Origin: Thermohalobaculum sp039513195
Lineage (GTDB): Bacteria; Pseudomonadota; Alphaproteobacteria; Rhodobacterales; Rhodobacteraceae
DNA length: 64,000 nt
Assembly: GCA_039513195.1 (NCBI GenBank)
Contig: JBCCRM010000009.1
Coordinates: forward strand, 90,883 to 154,882
Direction of reading: 5' to 3'
Both the position numbers and the translations under genes were made by a program. Under the pieces are notes generated by a model. It was not told the DNA's origin. It searched no databases and saw nothing but the letters and a program-made list of their open reading frames with translations. Below, piece by piece: positions 8,854-16,894 of this stretch (positions are counted from its first letter, which is position 1; every line of letters begins with the position of its first letter).

Positions 8854-9210
8854 ATGTCCGACCTTGCAGCCCTCCGCCTGGCAGTCGATACGTCGGCGGC
8901 AGAGCCATGGCGCGATCCGGCCACGCACCCATTGCCGTCGCAACGGCAGTCCGTGGTTGGCCCGGCAGGTGCCGGCTCCTCGGAGGCTGCGATGAAGGCC
9001 GCCGCAGTGAAGTTCGAGGCCACCTTCCTGGCCGAAATGCTGCAACACACCGGCCTCGGCACGGTGCGCGACGGTATGAATGGCGGCCCCGGAGAAAAGC
9101 AGTTCAACGGCTTTCTCGTCCGTGAATACGCCTTGGCCATCGCGCGGACCCGTCCCCTCGGCATCGGCGAACAATTGGTGGCGGCCCTCGCATCGCGGAC
9201 GGAGCTATGA
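8854..9210 (+). CDS. flgJ: FlgJ-type rod-binding protein, rod domain only
   Basis: Rod-capping/rod-binding protein, 118 aa. The region FEATFLAEMLQHTGLGTV followed by GPGEKQFNGFLVREYALAIA is the conserved rod-binding domain. There is no C-terminal muramidase domain, unlike enterobacterial FlgJ, which is about three times longer. The separate lytic transglycosylase at 16895-17764 probably supplies the missing peptidoglycan-cutting activity, as SltF does in Rhodobacter. Stop and next start overlap (ATGA). Confidence 0.85.
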   Translation: MSDLAALRLAVDTSAAEPWRDPATHPLPSQRQSVVGPAGAGSSEAAMKAAAVKFEATFLAEMLQHTGLGTVRDGMNGGPGEKQFNGFLVREYALAIARTRPLGIGEQLVAALASRTEL

Positions 9211-9584
9211 GCGCCGACCGCAGGCTGTTGGAGACGGTGGAACGCGGCCATGCCATCATGTCGCGGGAGCGGAGCCTGTTTCTGGCTGGCGATTTCCGAA
9301 CCGTCGAATCGATGACCGCCGAAAAGCAGTCCGTTCTCGCCGATATCGAAGCATTGATCCCGCAGGTTCGCGGCACACCGGCAATGCAGGACGCCTTGCA
9401 GGGCCTGATTCGCGACAGCCGCCGCAACGAGAGAATCATCGCCGCCGCGCGCCACGGAATCGCTGCGGCACGCCGCCGCATCCAGCAGATCTTGGCTGCA
9501 CGCCAAGGAGCTGTCGCCTATGACCGATACGGAAAAAAGATTACTTCACGAGCTGATGCGGTCGAAAAATCAAGCAGCGCATGA
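9207..9584 (+). CDS. flgN: FlgN-like flagellar chaperone
   Basis: A 125-aa, mostly helical protein with charged coiled-coil character (SRERSLFLAGDFRTVESM, RRNERIIAAARHGIAAARRR). Size, fold and place directly after flgJ fit a FlgN-type export chaperone, which in other bacteria binds the hook-filament junction proteins FlgK and FlgL. Sequence similarity to characterised FlgN is weak by eye, so the symbol is provisional. It is translationally coupled to flgJ and is the last gene before the flagellin leader. Confidence 0.65.
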   Translation: MSADRRLLETVERGHAIMSRERSLFLAGDFRTVESMTAEKQSVLADIEALIPQVRGTPAMQDALQGLIRDSRRNERIIAAARHGIAAARRRIQQILAARQGAVAYDRYGKKITSRADAVEKSSSA

Positions 9585-9790
9585 GTTACTTTACCGGGAC
9601 TTAGGGAATCTCGGGCTTTCTTCCTCACAGCAGGCTGGATCATCCGGCCAGGCCAACGGCGATGCCGGTGGCGTCTTGTCAGAAGACACTTCCGGGCCGG
9701 CGAAAAGAGCCGGCCGATCCCTTCCCTGAAGAACAGGGGAATTCAGCAACGGCGGCGTGAACAGCGCCGCACAGCTCAAGGAATGGTCTA
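9585..9790 (+). promoter_or_regulatory. Flagellin leader with a CtrA-like box and three successive hairpins
   Basis: This 206-nt gap precedes the flagellin gene. TTTA (9590-9593) and TTAG (9601-9604) with 7 nt between resemble a degenerate CtrA box. Three hairpins follow: GTCTT 9673-9677 with AAGAC 9683-9687; a perfect 7-bp stem GGCCGGC 9695-9701 with GCCGGCC 9709-9715; and a bulged stem TTCCCTG...CAGGGGAA at about 9724-9742. The ribosome binding site AAGGA lies at 9779-9783. FlbT binds the flagellin mRNA leader in Caulobacter and flbT is downstream here, so these hairpins could be its target (inference). Confidence 0.45.
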
Positions 9791-11164
9791 ATGGCTGCCA
9801 GCATTCTCACCAACTCCTCGGCGATGATCGCGCTGCAGACGCTGCGCTCGACGAACAACCAGCTCGCCGACGTGAACAACCAGATCTCGACCGGCAAAAA
9901 GGTTGCGACCGCGAAAGACAACGCTGCGGTTTTCGCCATCAGCGAGGTGATGGAGTCCGACGTCGCCGGCTTCCAGGCGGTGTCCGAGTCGCTCTCGCTG
10001 GGTGAGTCGACCGTTGCCGTGGCGTCCAACGCCGCCAACGAGATCGGCAACATCCTGAACGAGATCAAGGGCCGCATCGTCGCCGCCAACGAAGACAACG
10101 TGGATCGCCAGTCGCTGCAGAACGAGATCGTCTCGCTGCGCGACCAGATCTCCTCGATCGTGTCCTCCGCCCAGTTCAACGGTTTGAACCTGATCGACGG
10201 CTCCAATGACGGCGCCGGCGGGTTTTCGGTGCTGTCGTCGCTCGACCGCGATAGCTCGGGTTCCGTGACCACGAACTCCATCACCTTCGACCCGACCGGC
10301 ACCAACCTTTCCTCGGCGAGCGGTACGGACCTCGTCAACAACGGTGCGGCCGTCGTGACCTTCGGCGGCAACAACGTCGCCGCCTTCGATCCTGCGGGTG
10401 GTGATGTGCTCGATGCTGGCCTGACCTCGGCTCAGATCGCGGCGGATGCGACGAAGACTGGCTTTGGTCTCGAAGCCGTGGGCGGCGATGACGACTTCTC
10501 GCTGGCCGCCTTCATTCCGTTGGATGCCGCTGGTGCCGCCGCTGCCGGTGCAGCAGCGCTGAGCGCCGAAGATGTCGACTTGGTGGGCGGTGCCCCGGAC
10601 GATGGTGTGATCGCCGGCGACAAGATCACCGTCGGCGTCGGCAACACCGTCGCGACCTATACGGTGATCGAAGGCGACCGGACCGAGGACATCGCAGCGG
10701 GCCTCCGCACCGCTCTGGTCGAGGCAGGTATCGATCAGGACGTCTTCCAGCTCGACACCAACGCGACGGCTGGCGGTCTGACCGTGAACAACCTGAGCGC
10801 TCAGCAGGTCAACGGCTTCTACCAGGTGACGCGTGCTTCGGGCGGCCTGGCCGGCCTCGACGCAATCAACGTGTCGACCGCGGCGGGTGCGGCTGCTGCC
10901 GTGAGCCAGATCGAGGGCTTTATTCAGAACGCCGTCGATGCTCAGGCTCAGCTCGGCACCACCGAGAAGCGCCTGGAGATCCAGGGCGACTTCATGAGCA
11001 CGCTGATCGACAGCTTCAAGGCTGGCATCGGCGGTCTCGTGGACGCCGATCTGGAGGAAGCGTCTGCGCGTCTGCAGTCCCTGCAGGTGCAGCAGCAGCT
11101 CGGCGTTCAGGCTCTGTCGATCGCCAACCAGGCGCCGCAGAACATCCTGGCGCTGTTCCGGTAA
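9791..11164 (+). CDS. fliC: Flagellin
   Basis: Filament protein of 457 aa. The N-terminal D0/D1 region (MAASILTNSSAMIALQTL, then NNQLADVNNQISTGKKV) and C-terminal D0 region (LQSLQVQQQLGVQALSIANQ) are conserved. The central part, about residues 140-380, is a long variable surface domain rich in Gly, Ala and Asp. ATG 9791 has AAGGA seven bases upstream. It is followed by flaF and flbT, the usual alphaproteobacterial pair that controls flagellin synthesis. Single copy in this window. Confidence 0.97.
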   Translation: MAASILTNSSAMIALQTLRSTNNQLADVNNQISTGKKVATAKDNAAVFAISEVMESDVAGFQAVSESLSLGESTVAVASNAANEIGNILNEIKGRIVAANEDNVDRQSLQNEIVSLRDQISSIVSSAQFNGLNLIDGSNDGAGGFSVLSSLDRDSSGSVTTNSITFDPTGTNLSSASGTDLVNNGAAVVTFGGNNVAAFDPAGGDVLDAGLTSAQIAADATKTGFGLEAVGGDDDFSLAAFIPLDAAGAAAAGAAALSAEDVDLVGGAPDDGVIAGDKITVGVGNTVATYTVIEGDRTEDIAAGLRTALVEAGIDQDVFQLDTNATAGGLTVNNLSAQQVNGFYQVTRASGGLAGLDAINVSTAAGAAAAVSQIEGFIQNAVDAQAQLGTTEKRLEIQGDFMSTLIDSFKAGIGGLVDADLEEASARLQSLQVQQQLGVQALSIANQAPQNILALFR

Positions 11165-11180
11165 GGGACGGTCCAGCGGG

Positions 11181-11227
11181 TGGCCCGGTGACCGCCGGGC
11201 CATCCACTTCCCGGGGTATGTCCCGGG
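11181..11227 (+). terminator. Two hairpins between fliC and flaF
   Basis: A perfect 8-bp stem, TGGCCCGG (11181-11188) with CCGGGCCA (11195-11202), is followed by CCCGGG (11210-11215) with CCCGGG (11222-11227). There is no T-run. Placed directly after the highly expressed flagellin gene, they may stabilise the fliC message 3' end or partly terminate it, lowering flaF/flbT expression. Confidence 0.5.
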
Positions 11228-11253
11228 CGTCAGAAGAACGGGGATAACGACAC

Positions 11254-11634
11254 ATGAGCGTCCACGCTCTCTCGCACACCGCCTATGGCAGCGCGGAAAA
11301 GGCCCTCGGCACGCCTCGCTCCATCGAATACCAGGTGTTCGCGCAGGTCACAGGACGCATGCGTCGTGCCTCAAACGCGGATGGTCGCTTCGACGAATTG
11401 GCCTCGGCACTCCACGAGAACCACAAGCTGTGGACGACGATCATGATCGATGTCGCAAATGCCGAGAACCAGTTGCCGGACGCGCTTCGCGCACAGCTGT
11501 TTTACCTCGCCGAGTTCACGCGCGCGCAAACGTCGAAAGTGTTGCGCCGCGAGGCGGATATCGCCGCCCTCGTCGAGATAAACACCGCAGTGATGCGGGG
11601 GCTGCGCGGCGAGCCGACTGCCAGAGAAAGTTAG
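11254..11634 (+). CDS. flaF: Flagellin synthesis regulator FlaF
   Basis: FlaF family, 126 aa, required for flagellin translation or secretion in alphaproteobacteria. Motifs include AYGSAEKALGTPRSIEYQVF at the N-terminus and LWTTIMIDVANAENQLPDALR, which are family hallmarks. It lies between fliC and flbT, with only 4 nt to flbT, so the two are co-translated. Confidence 0.93.
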   Translation: MSVHALSHTAYGSAEKALGTPRSIEYQVFAQVTGRMRRASNADGRFDELASALHENHKLWTTIMIDVANAENQLPDALRAQLFYLAEFTRAQTSKVLRREADIAALVEINTAVMRGLRGEPTARES

Positions 11635-11638
11635 TGCC

Positions 11639-12157
11639 ATGCCTGGCCTGATACTGAAACTGCGCGCCCATGAGCAGATCCTGGTCAATGGTGTCGTGAT
11701 GCAAAACGGCGAGCGGAATGCCCGCCTGATCATCAAGACGCCAAATGCCAAGATCTTGCGCCTTCGGGACGCGATCCATCCCGACGATGCCAACACGCCG
11801 GTAAAGCGTGTCTGCTACATCGCGCAGCTCGCCGTGGCGGGCGAGGTCGATGGCGAGGACGCGGCGGCGCAGCTCAATCGCGGCATCGGCCAATTGATGG
11901 ACGCGCTCGCGGGGATCGAGGATGCGGACTGCCTCGAAGCCGCCCTGGAAATGCTGCGAGAGCGGAATTTCTACGGCGTGATGCGTGAGATCCGAAAGCT
12001 GATCCCGGTCGAGGAGCGGCTGTTGGCGGTGCATGGCGGTGGCGGCGAGCCTCCGGCGATGGCTAACGGCCATGCCAAACCGAACGGGCATGCCAGAGCC
12101 AACGGCCATTTGAACGGCAATGGCCACGCCCCGCGGGCCGGAGAGGAACTGGGCTGA
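11639..12157 (+). CDS. flbT: Flagellin mRNA repressor FlbT with a His/Asn/Gly repeat tail
   Basis: FlbT binds flagellin mRNA leaders and lowers their stability in Caulobacter. Residues 1-130 match the family (LRAHEQILVNGVVMQNGER, RLRDAIHPDDANTPVKRVCY). At 172 aa it is longer than usual because of a C-terminal tail of about 35 residues with repeated NGHA units (NGHAKPNGHARANGH), encoded by imperfect repeats of AACGGCCATGCC. The stop overlaps the next ATG (TGATG). Confidence 0.92.
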   Translation: MPGLILKLRAHEQILVNGVVMQNGERNARLIIKTPNAKILRLRDAIHPDDANTPVKRVCYIAQLAVAGEVDGEDAAAQLNRGIGQLMDALAGIEDADCLEAALEMLRERNFYGVMREIRKLIPVEERLLAVHGGGGEPPAMANGHAKPNGHARANGHLNGNGHAPRAGEELG

Positions 12158-13455
12158 TGCCGATCCCTCCGGCCGTGCCGCTCGGCGGGCTCGCGGGGTA
12201 TCAGCTGTTGCAGCGCACCTCCGCGAGCCAGCAGGAGACCTTCGCCCGGAGCCCGGATCTGACCCAGGTGACCGACGCCTTCCTCGCCAAGGCGCCGACC
12301 ATCAACAGCATCGATGCGCTGTTGGAGGATCGCCGGGCGCTGGAGGTGGCGCTCGGTGCCTTCGGGCTGGAGGATCAGGTCGATGCGCGGGCGTTTCTGC
12401 GCAAGATCCTCGAGGACGGGGTCGACGACCAAACCGATCTGGCCAACCGTCTCTCCGACACGCGCTGGCGCGACTTCGCCGCGGCCTTCGAGTTCGAAAG
12501 CGCCGGCCGGCTGCGCAATCCCGCTGTGGCCGAGGACATTGTGACCCGGTACACGACCGCTGCTCTGGCTAACGTCGAAGCAGTGGCCGACAGCCAATTG
12601 CGCCAGGAGGTTCTGACCTCGCTGCTGGAGCAGGGCGTGGCAGCGGAAGACATCACAGAGGAAGATCTCGCCGTTCCCGCCGACATCCGGTTGGAGCGGA
12701 TCGGGATCCTGCAAAGCCAGATCCGAGCGGACGCGGACTTCGTGCGGACTATCGCGCCTTCAGTCGCGACCATCGACATCTTTCTCGCGGACGAAAGCTT
12801 GGTGCGGGTGACCCTCGGCGCTTTCGGTCTCGCCGAGGAGGCGGGCGATACCGCCAAGATCCGCGAATATCTGCAGGGCGGCGTGACCAATCCGACCTCG
12901 CCCGCCAATCTCGACCGCGATCCCCGCTGGCGCGAGCTGGTCGCAGCGTTGGATTTCGCCGGCACCCGCGGCAGCCTCTCGGTCCCCGGCCGGGCGGATC
13001 AGATCGTCGATCTCTACCGAGAGCGGCAATTCGAGCTGGCGGTCGGCGAGCAGCAGCCGGATCTGGAGCTGGCGCTGGGGTTCAAGCGCTCGATCGGCGC
13101 GGTTGTCGCGGGCGACAGCGCCAGCCGGTCGGGCTGGTTCCGGATCATGGGGAATCCTGAACTGCGCAGCGTGATCGAGGGGGCACTCAACCTGCCCGCA
13201 AGCCTTGGTCAGCTCGATATCGACCTGCAGCGCGAACGCCTGGAAGACCGGGCGGAGGCCCTGTTCGGCGAGCGCGACCCGACCTTCTTGCGCGACCCAA
13301 ACAATGTGGAGGAAGTGATCCGCCGGTTCCTCCTCACCTCGCAGATCGAAAATGGCACGCAAGGCGTCACGCCCGGGTCGACTGCGCTGACGATCCTGCA
13401 AAGCGGCGGCCTCGGCGCTGGGGCACAGGCCAATCTCTTCGCCTCACGCCTCTGA
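12157..13455 (+). CDS. DUF1217 flagellar protein
   Basis: A 432-aa protein of the DUF1217 family, found in alphaproteobacterial flagellar clusters and of unknown function. Two related internal segments are visible: AFLAKAPTINSIDALLEDRR...VALGAFGLEDQ near residues 40-75, and FVRTIAPSVATIDIFLADES...VTLGAFGLAEE near 195-230. Each is followed by a TDLANRLSDTRW / TSPANLDRDPRW motif. It is translationally coupled to flbT and is the last gene of this block. Confidence 0.85.
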   Translation: MPIPPAVPLGGLAGYQLLQRTSASQQETFARSPDLTQVTDAFLAKAPTINSIDALLEDRRALEVALGAFGLEDQVDARAFLRKILEDGVDDQTDLANRLSDTRWRDFAAAFEFESAGRLRNPAVAEDIVTRYTTAALANVEAVADSQLRQEVLTSLLEQGVAAEDITEEDLAVPADIRLERIGILQSQIRADADFVRTIAPSVATIDIFLADESLVRVTLGAFGLAEEAGDTAKIREYLQGGVTNPTSPANLDRDPRWRELVAALDFAGTRGSLSVPGRADQIVDLYRERQFELAVGEQQPDLELALGFKRSIGAVVAGDSASRSGWFRIMGNPELRSVIEGALNLPASLGQLDIDLQRERLEDRAEALFGERDPTFLRDPNNVEEVIRRFLLTSQIENGTQGVTPGSTALTILQSGGLGAGAQANLFASRL

Positions 13456-13792
13456 GGCCATTAATGACGCCCTGTGGGCTGGCGTCCATGGCCGAACTTC
13501 GGAGCAAGTAGGATCGCGCCGCCTTGGTGGGGCGATCCGGTATTAGCGCACCGGAATGCCAGGACAGCGCCCTCTCGGCCCGTTCGTCGGCTAAGGCCGG
13601 CCCATCGTGCCGGTGGCATGTCGTGCCACTGTCGAAAGACGGGCACTGCCCCGGTTGACGCCCGCGCGATGCGGATCTCGACGGCGATCCGGTCAGCGGC
13701 CCGAGCGGTATCGCGGCCGTCTGGTCTCGACGCACCCCTCCGCAGCGCGGGTCTCGTCGCGTTGGTTGTTCTGTCAGGTCTAGCCTCAGGTC
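13456..13792. other. Convergent intergenic stretch with two hairpins, no gene seen
   Basis: 337 nt between the convergent DUF1217 gene and fliI. GACGCC (13466-13471) pairs with GGCGTC (13481-13486), and GGATCGC (13511-13517) pairs with GCGATCC (13532-13538). These probably terminate the plus-strand operon. A minus-strand frame overlapping the fliI stop is open here but has unusual codons (several AGA) and no recognisable protein. I see nothing else. Confidence 0.4.
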
Positions 13793-15118
13793 TCACCCGG
13801 CGCGCTCCATGGCTCTCTCCAGCGCCGCATAGCTTTCGGCCACTGAGCCGTCGCCGGGGGAGGGTGCGCCCGCCAGAGCGTCGAGCGCTGGGTAAAACGC
13901 CACCGCCTCGTCCAGCGCGGTATCCCCACCTGGCGTGTACAGCCCCGCCTGGATCATTGGCGCGGCCTCCTCATAGGTTGCGATCAGGCGGCGCGCGCGG
14001 GCACAGAGGGCTGCTTCCTCAGGGTTCCAGGCCAGTTCTGCCGAGCGGGAAACCGACCGCCGAAGGTCGATCGCCGGATACCGCCCCCGCTCCGCGATCG
14101 CGCGGTCCAGCACCACATGGCCGTCCAGCGTGCCACGCAGCATGTCGGACACCGGCTCCTCGGTGTCCGAGCCCGCCACAAGCACAGTAAAAATGCCCGT
14201 GATGTCGCCGCCCTTATCGTCCACTGACCCGGGGCCGGCTCGCTCGCAAAGCGCCGCGATTTCGCCGCCGGTAGAGGGCGGATAGGCCCGGAGTGCTGGC
14301 GGCTCGCCCGCGGCGAGGGCAATCTCGCGATGCGCCTCTGCAAAGCGGGTCACGCTGTCGAGGAGGCACAGCACATGCTGGCCCTTGTCGCGGAAATGCT
14401 CGGCAACGGTCATGGTCAACAGCGCCGCGCGCCGTTTCATCAGGGCGCTCTGGTCCGAGGTCGCCGCAACCACCACCGTGCGGGAAAGCGCACCGCTCTC
14501 CCTCAGCCGGCGGATGAAGTCGCCAACCTCGCGTCCGCGCTCGCCGATCAAACCGATCACCACGACATCGGCGGCAACTCCCTCGGCCAAGCGCGTGAGA
14601 AGGCTCGATTTGCCGACACCGGAGCCCGCGAAAATGCCCAGCCGCTGGCCACGGCAGATCGGCAGCAATGTGTCGAAGGCGACGAGCCCCGTCTGCAGCC
14701 GTGGGCCGAGCGGGCGCCGCCGGTCGCTCCGGGGCGGGACGGCGCGCAAGGCCAACCCTGGCGCGGGGCCGAGCGGCGGCGGCGTGCCATCGGCGCGCAG
14801 GCCTGCCCCATCAACCACCTGACCCAGCCAGCCGACACCGGGCCGCGGCCCAGGATCGGCCGTCAGCCGGGCGGTCATGCCGGCGCCGATACCGGTTCCG
14901 CTGCCCATCAACAACCCCCGCACGTCCTCCTCGCCCAGGGCGACCACCTCGGCCGTTATGCTCTGGCCCGGTCCCGGCGCGATCTCCACCTGGTCGCCGA
15001 GCCGCGCCAGCCCCGAAAGGCCGCGGATCGTCACCGTCGCCCCGTCGGAAGCCTCGACGGTCCCCCACATTTGAAGAGCCGCCGGGAGTGCTCGGGCCTG
15101 ATTGTTCAAATATTGCAT
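13793..15118 (-). CDS. fliI: Flagellar export ATPase FliI
   Basis: Hexameric ATPase of the flagellar type III export apparatus, 441 aa. The Walker A motif FAGSGVGKSSLL is at about residue 155, followed by GLIGERGREVGDFI, the Walker B-like LCLLDSVTRFAEAHREIALA, and AYPPSTGGEIAALCERAG. I use the ATG at 15118 (MQYLNNQ), which follows GGAG at about 8 nt; the frame stays open a further 48 codons without family sequence. It is the only gene of its block and is divergent from flgB. Confidence 0.96.
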   Translation of the reverse strand: MQYLNNQARALPAALQMWGTVEASDGATVTIRGLSGLARLGDQVEIAPGPGQSITAEVVALGEEDVRGLLMGSGTGIGAGMTARLTADPGPRPGVGWLGQVVDGAGLRADGTPPPLGPAPGLALRAVPPRSDRRRPLGPRLQTGLVAFDTLLPICRGQRLGIFAGSGVGKSSLLTRLAEGVAADVVVIGLIGERGREVGDFIRRLRESGALSRTVVVAATSDQSALMKRRAALLTMTVAEHFRDKGQHVLCLLDSVTRFAEAHREIALAAGEPPALRAYPPSTGGEIAALCERAGPGSVDDKGGDITGIFTVLVAGSDTEEPVSDMLRGTLDGHVVLDRAIAERGRYPAIDLRRSVSRSAELAWNPEEAALCARARRLIATYEEAAPMIQAGLYTPGGDTALDEAVAFYPALDALAGAPSPGDGSVAESYAALERAMERAG

Positions 15119-15211
15119 CAATCCATCTCCGTAACAAATTGGTACATAGAGATATTCTTTACCGCAGATCGGTATCTCGGGATCCGGCGAAGACAAGAAG
15201 TGCGAATCGCG
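15119..15211. promoter_or_regulatory. Divergent fliI / flgB promoter region
   Basis: 93 nt between divergent starts, relatively AT-rich for the window (TTGGTACATAGAGATATTC), so it must hold promoters for both fliI and the flgB operon. A TTTACCG motif at about 15160 recurs in the flagellin leader, and TTACCG recurs in the fliK/flgJ gap. I cannot assign a sigma factor. Confidence 0.35.
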
Positions 15212-15601
15212 ATGCTGTCGGATTTGAAGCTCATCCAAATGGCCTCCTCCATGGCCCGCCACGCCTCGTCGCGGATGCGGGTGATTGCGGAGAATGTGTC
15301 GAACGCCGACACGCCGGGTTTTAAGGCCCGAGATGTGAAGAGTTTCTCGGCAGTGGTGAACGAAGCCTTCACGCCGCGGGTCTCACGGCCGGGCCATCTC
15401 GCATCGTTGCGCGATCGCGTGGTCGAGCCGCGGGTGGAGATCTTCGAGGTGGCGCTCGGGCCCGGGCCGAACGGCAATTCGGTGAGCCTGGAGGATCAGG
15501 CCCTTCGCGCGGTCGAAACCCAGGGCCAGCACCGCCTCGCGACCTCGGTCTATTCCAAGACCGTCGACATTCTGCGTCTCGGCCTCGGCCGCAGCCGGTA
15601 A
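15212..15601 (+). CDS. flgB: Flagellar proximal rod protein FlgB
   Basis: Rod protein of 129 aa. Conserved N-terminus MASSMARHASSRMRVIAENV followed by SNADTPGFKARDV, which is the rod signature; the C-terminus VYSKTVDILRLGLGRSR fits the family. The start at 15212 gives normal FlgB length; the frame is open far upstream over fliI, but that is antisense to a real gene. First gene of the rod/export operon and 12 nt before flgC. Confidence 0.95.
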   Translation: MLSDLKLIQMASSMARHASSRMRVIAENVSNADTPGFKARDVKSFSAVVNEAFTPRVSRPGHLASLRDRVVEPRVEIFEVALGPGPNGNSVSLEDQALRAVETQGQHRLATSVYSKTVDILRLGLGRSR

Positions 15602-15613
15602 GGGAGAAGAGCG

Positions 15614-16006
15614 ATGCACGATCTGCAGCGGGCAATGCTGTCGGCCTCGTCCGGCATGAGCGCCCAAAGCTTCCGGATGCGCCTGATCGGCGAGAATGTT
15701 GCCAATAGCGACACGCCGGGATTTCAGCGCAAGACGATCACGTTCGAGCAATTCTTCGACCGTTCCAATGGGGCGATGACGTTGCGGCTGGGCCCGGTGC
15801 GGCTGAGCCAGACGGATCCGCGCGAAGCCTACGAGCCCGGCAACCCGCTGGCCGACGATCGCGGTGTCGTGACATACTCGAATGTCGATCCGCTGATCGA
15901 GATCGCCGACGCGCGCGAGGCGCAGCGCTCCTACCAAGCCAATCTTACCGTGTTCGACCAGGCCCGGCGCATGCATGGCGGCCTGCTCGACCTTTTGCAG
16001 CGCTGA
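15614..16006 (+). CDS. flgC: Flagellar proximal rod protein FlgC
   Basis: Rod protein of 130 aa. Signature SAQSFRMRLIGENVANSDTP near the N-terminus and, at the C-terminus, VTYSNVDPLIEIADAREAQR followed by SYQANLTVFDQARRM. Preceded by GGGAGAAGAG as ribosome binding site. It forms a rod-gene trio with flgB and fliE. Confidence 0.96.
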   Translation: MHDLQRAMLSASSGMSAQSFRMRLIGENVANSDTPGFQRKTITFEQFFDRSNGAMTLRLGPVRLSQTDPREAYEPGNPLADDRGVVTYSNVDPLIEIADAREAQRSYQANLTVFDQARRMHGGLLDLLQR

Positions 16007-16044
16007 TGACGGCGCGGATGCGAGACCAGAAAGGACCGACTTCC

Positions 16045-16353
16045 ATGCAGATCGAACCGAGCTTCTCTAGCCAGCTTTTCGACAGTGCCCGGCGGATGGC
16101 GCCGATGATGCCCGAGGATCAGGGCGGGGTGGGGCGCACCAGCTTTGCCGAGGCATTGACCCAGGCGGCGCGTCAGATGGAGGAGACGCTCCGCACCGGC
16201 GAGGCGGCGGCTGAAGCGGCTGTGTCGGGCCAGGGCGATGTGCAGACCGTGGTCGAGGCGCTGACCGCGACGGAATTGGCGCTGGAGACCGCGGTGTCGG
16301 TGCGCGACAAGGTCGTGGAGGCTTATCAAGAGGTCCTGCGGATGCCGGTCTGA
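16045..16353 (+). CDS. fliE: Flagellar hook-basal body complex protein FliE
   Basis: Joins the MS ring to the rod; 102 aa from the preferred start. I chose ATG 16045 (MQIEPSF) because AAAGGA precedes it by about nine bases and the length is normal. An alternative ATG at 16006 overlaps the flgC stop and would add 13 residues. C-terminal motif VQTVVEALTATELALETAVS then VRDKVVEAYQEVLRMPV is typical. Confidence 0.93.
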   Translation: MQIEPSFSSQLFDSARRMAPMMPEDQGGVGRTSFAEALTQAARQMEETLRTGEAAAEAAVSGQGDVQTVVEALTATELALETAVSVRDKVVEAYQEVLRMPV

Positions 16354-16365
16354 GGGGCGCGCCTG

Positions 16366-16632
16366 ATGACTGAGCTGGAGATGATCGCGCTGATGCGCGA
16401 GGCGACGTGGGTGGGGCTCTTGATCTCGACGCCAATCCTGGCAGTGGCCCTGGGGGTGGGGCTGCTGATCGGGTTGTTGCAGGCGCTGACCTCGATCCAG
16501 GAGCTGACGCTGACCTTCGTGCCGAAGCTGGTGGCGATCCTGCTGGTGTTTTGGGTGTCGATGTCCTTCATGAGCCAGGGATTGGTCGGGCTGTTTCAGC
16601 AAACGATCCTACCGGCGATCGAACGGAGCTGA
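16366..16632 (+). CDS. fliQ: Flagellar export gate protein FliQ
   Basis: Small two-helix membrane subunit of the export gate, 88 aa. Both helices are clear (VGLLISTPILAVALGVGLLI and FVPKLVAILLVFWVSMSF) with the conserved loop LLQALTSIQELTLTFVPK between them. It lies 12 nt after fliE. FliP is not found in the window. Confidence 0.96.
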   Translation: MTELEMIALMREATWVGLLISTPILAVALGVGLLIGLLQALTSIQELTLTFVPKLVAILLVFWVSMSFMSQGLVGLFQQTILPAIERS

Positions 16633-16705
16633 CGCCTTGGCCTGTTGCCCGCCCGGGGTGGCGCCGGCGCTCCGGAATCAGCGGCGCACGGGGGCAGGCG
16701 GTTCC

Positions 16706-16744
16706 GCCACGACCCGCAGCGGCTTCGCCGCTGCGGGTCGTGGC
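16706..16744. repeat. Perfect 18-bp hairpin with a 3-nt loop downstream of fliQ
   Basis: The arms 16706-16723 and 16727-16744 are perfectly complementary (core CGACCCGCAGCGGC) with loop TTC. The hairpin starts 73 nt after the fliQ stop, in the 262-nt gap before the transglycosylase start. No T-run follows. It could act as a terminator, a processing site or a REP-like sequence. Confidence 0.6.
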
Positions 16745-16894
16745 GTCCGGGGCGCCGCGTCGGCCTCCCGGAACGTGGCTGGATGTGCGCTCGCGGCGGT
16801 CTTCGGGACCGGCGCCTGTGGGACGGCCCCGGCGCCCTGCAGCCTCTCCACACACCATGATGGTGAAGCGCGCCGCGGGCGCTGCCGGTGCCAA

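Noticed and set aside
9520..9729. A 69-codon frame running from the end of flgN into the flagellin leader
   Set aside because: No ribosome binding site or family match; it runs through the leader hairpins, which explain the region better.
9788..11203. A 471-residue minus-strand frame opposite the flagellin gene
   Set aside because: It is antisense to an unmistakable flagellin; long antisense frames are expected at this GC content, and its translation has no recognisable motif.
13461..13796. Minus-strand frame (111 aa) overlapping the fliI stop, considered as fliJ
   Set aside because: It lacks helical coiled-coil character, uses rare AGA codons and covers two hairpins. The FliJ-like candidate at 21803-22225 fits better.
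14330..15211. Long plus-strand frame opposite fliI leading into flgB
   Set aside because: Only the part from ATG 15212 matches FlgB. The upstream part is the antisense shadow of fliI.
16637..16894. Extended N-terminus of the transglycosylase from a TTG at 16637
   Set aside because: The extension covers the 18-bp hairpin and puts a good signal peptide in the middle of the protein. ATG 16895 gives a normal secreted enzyme.
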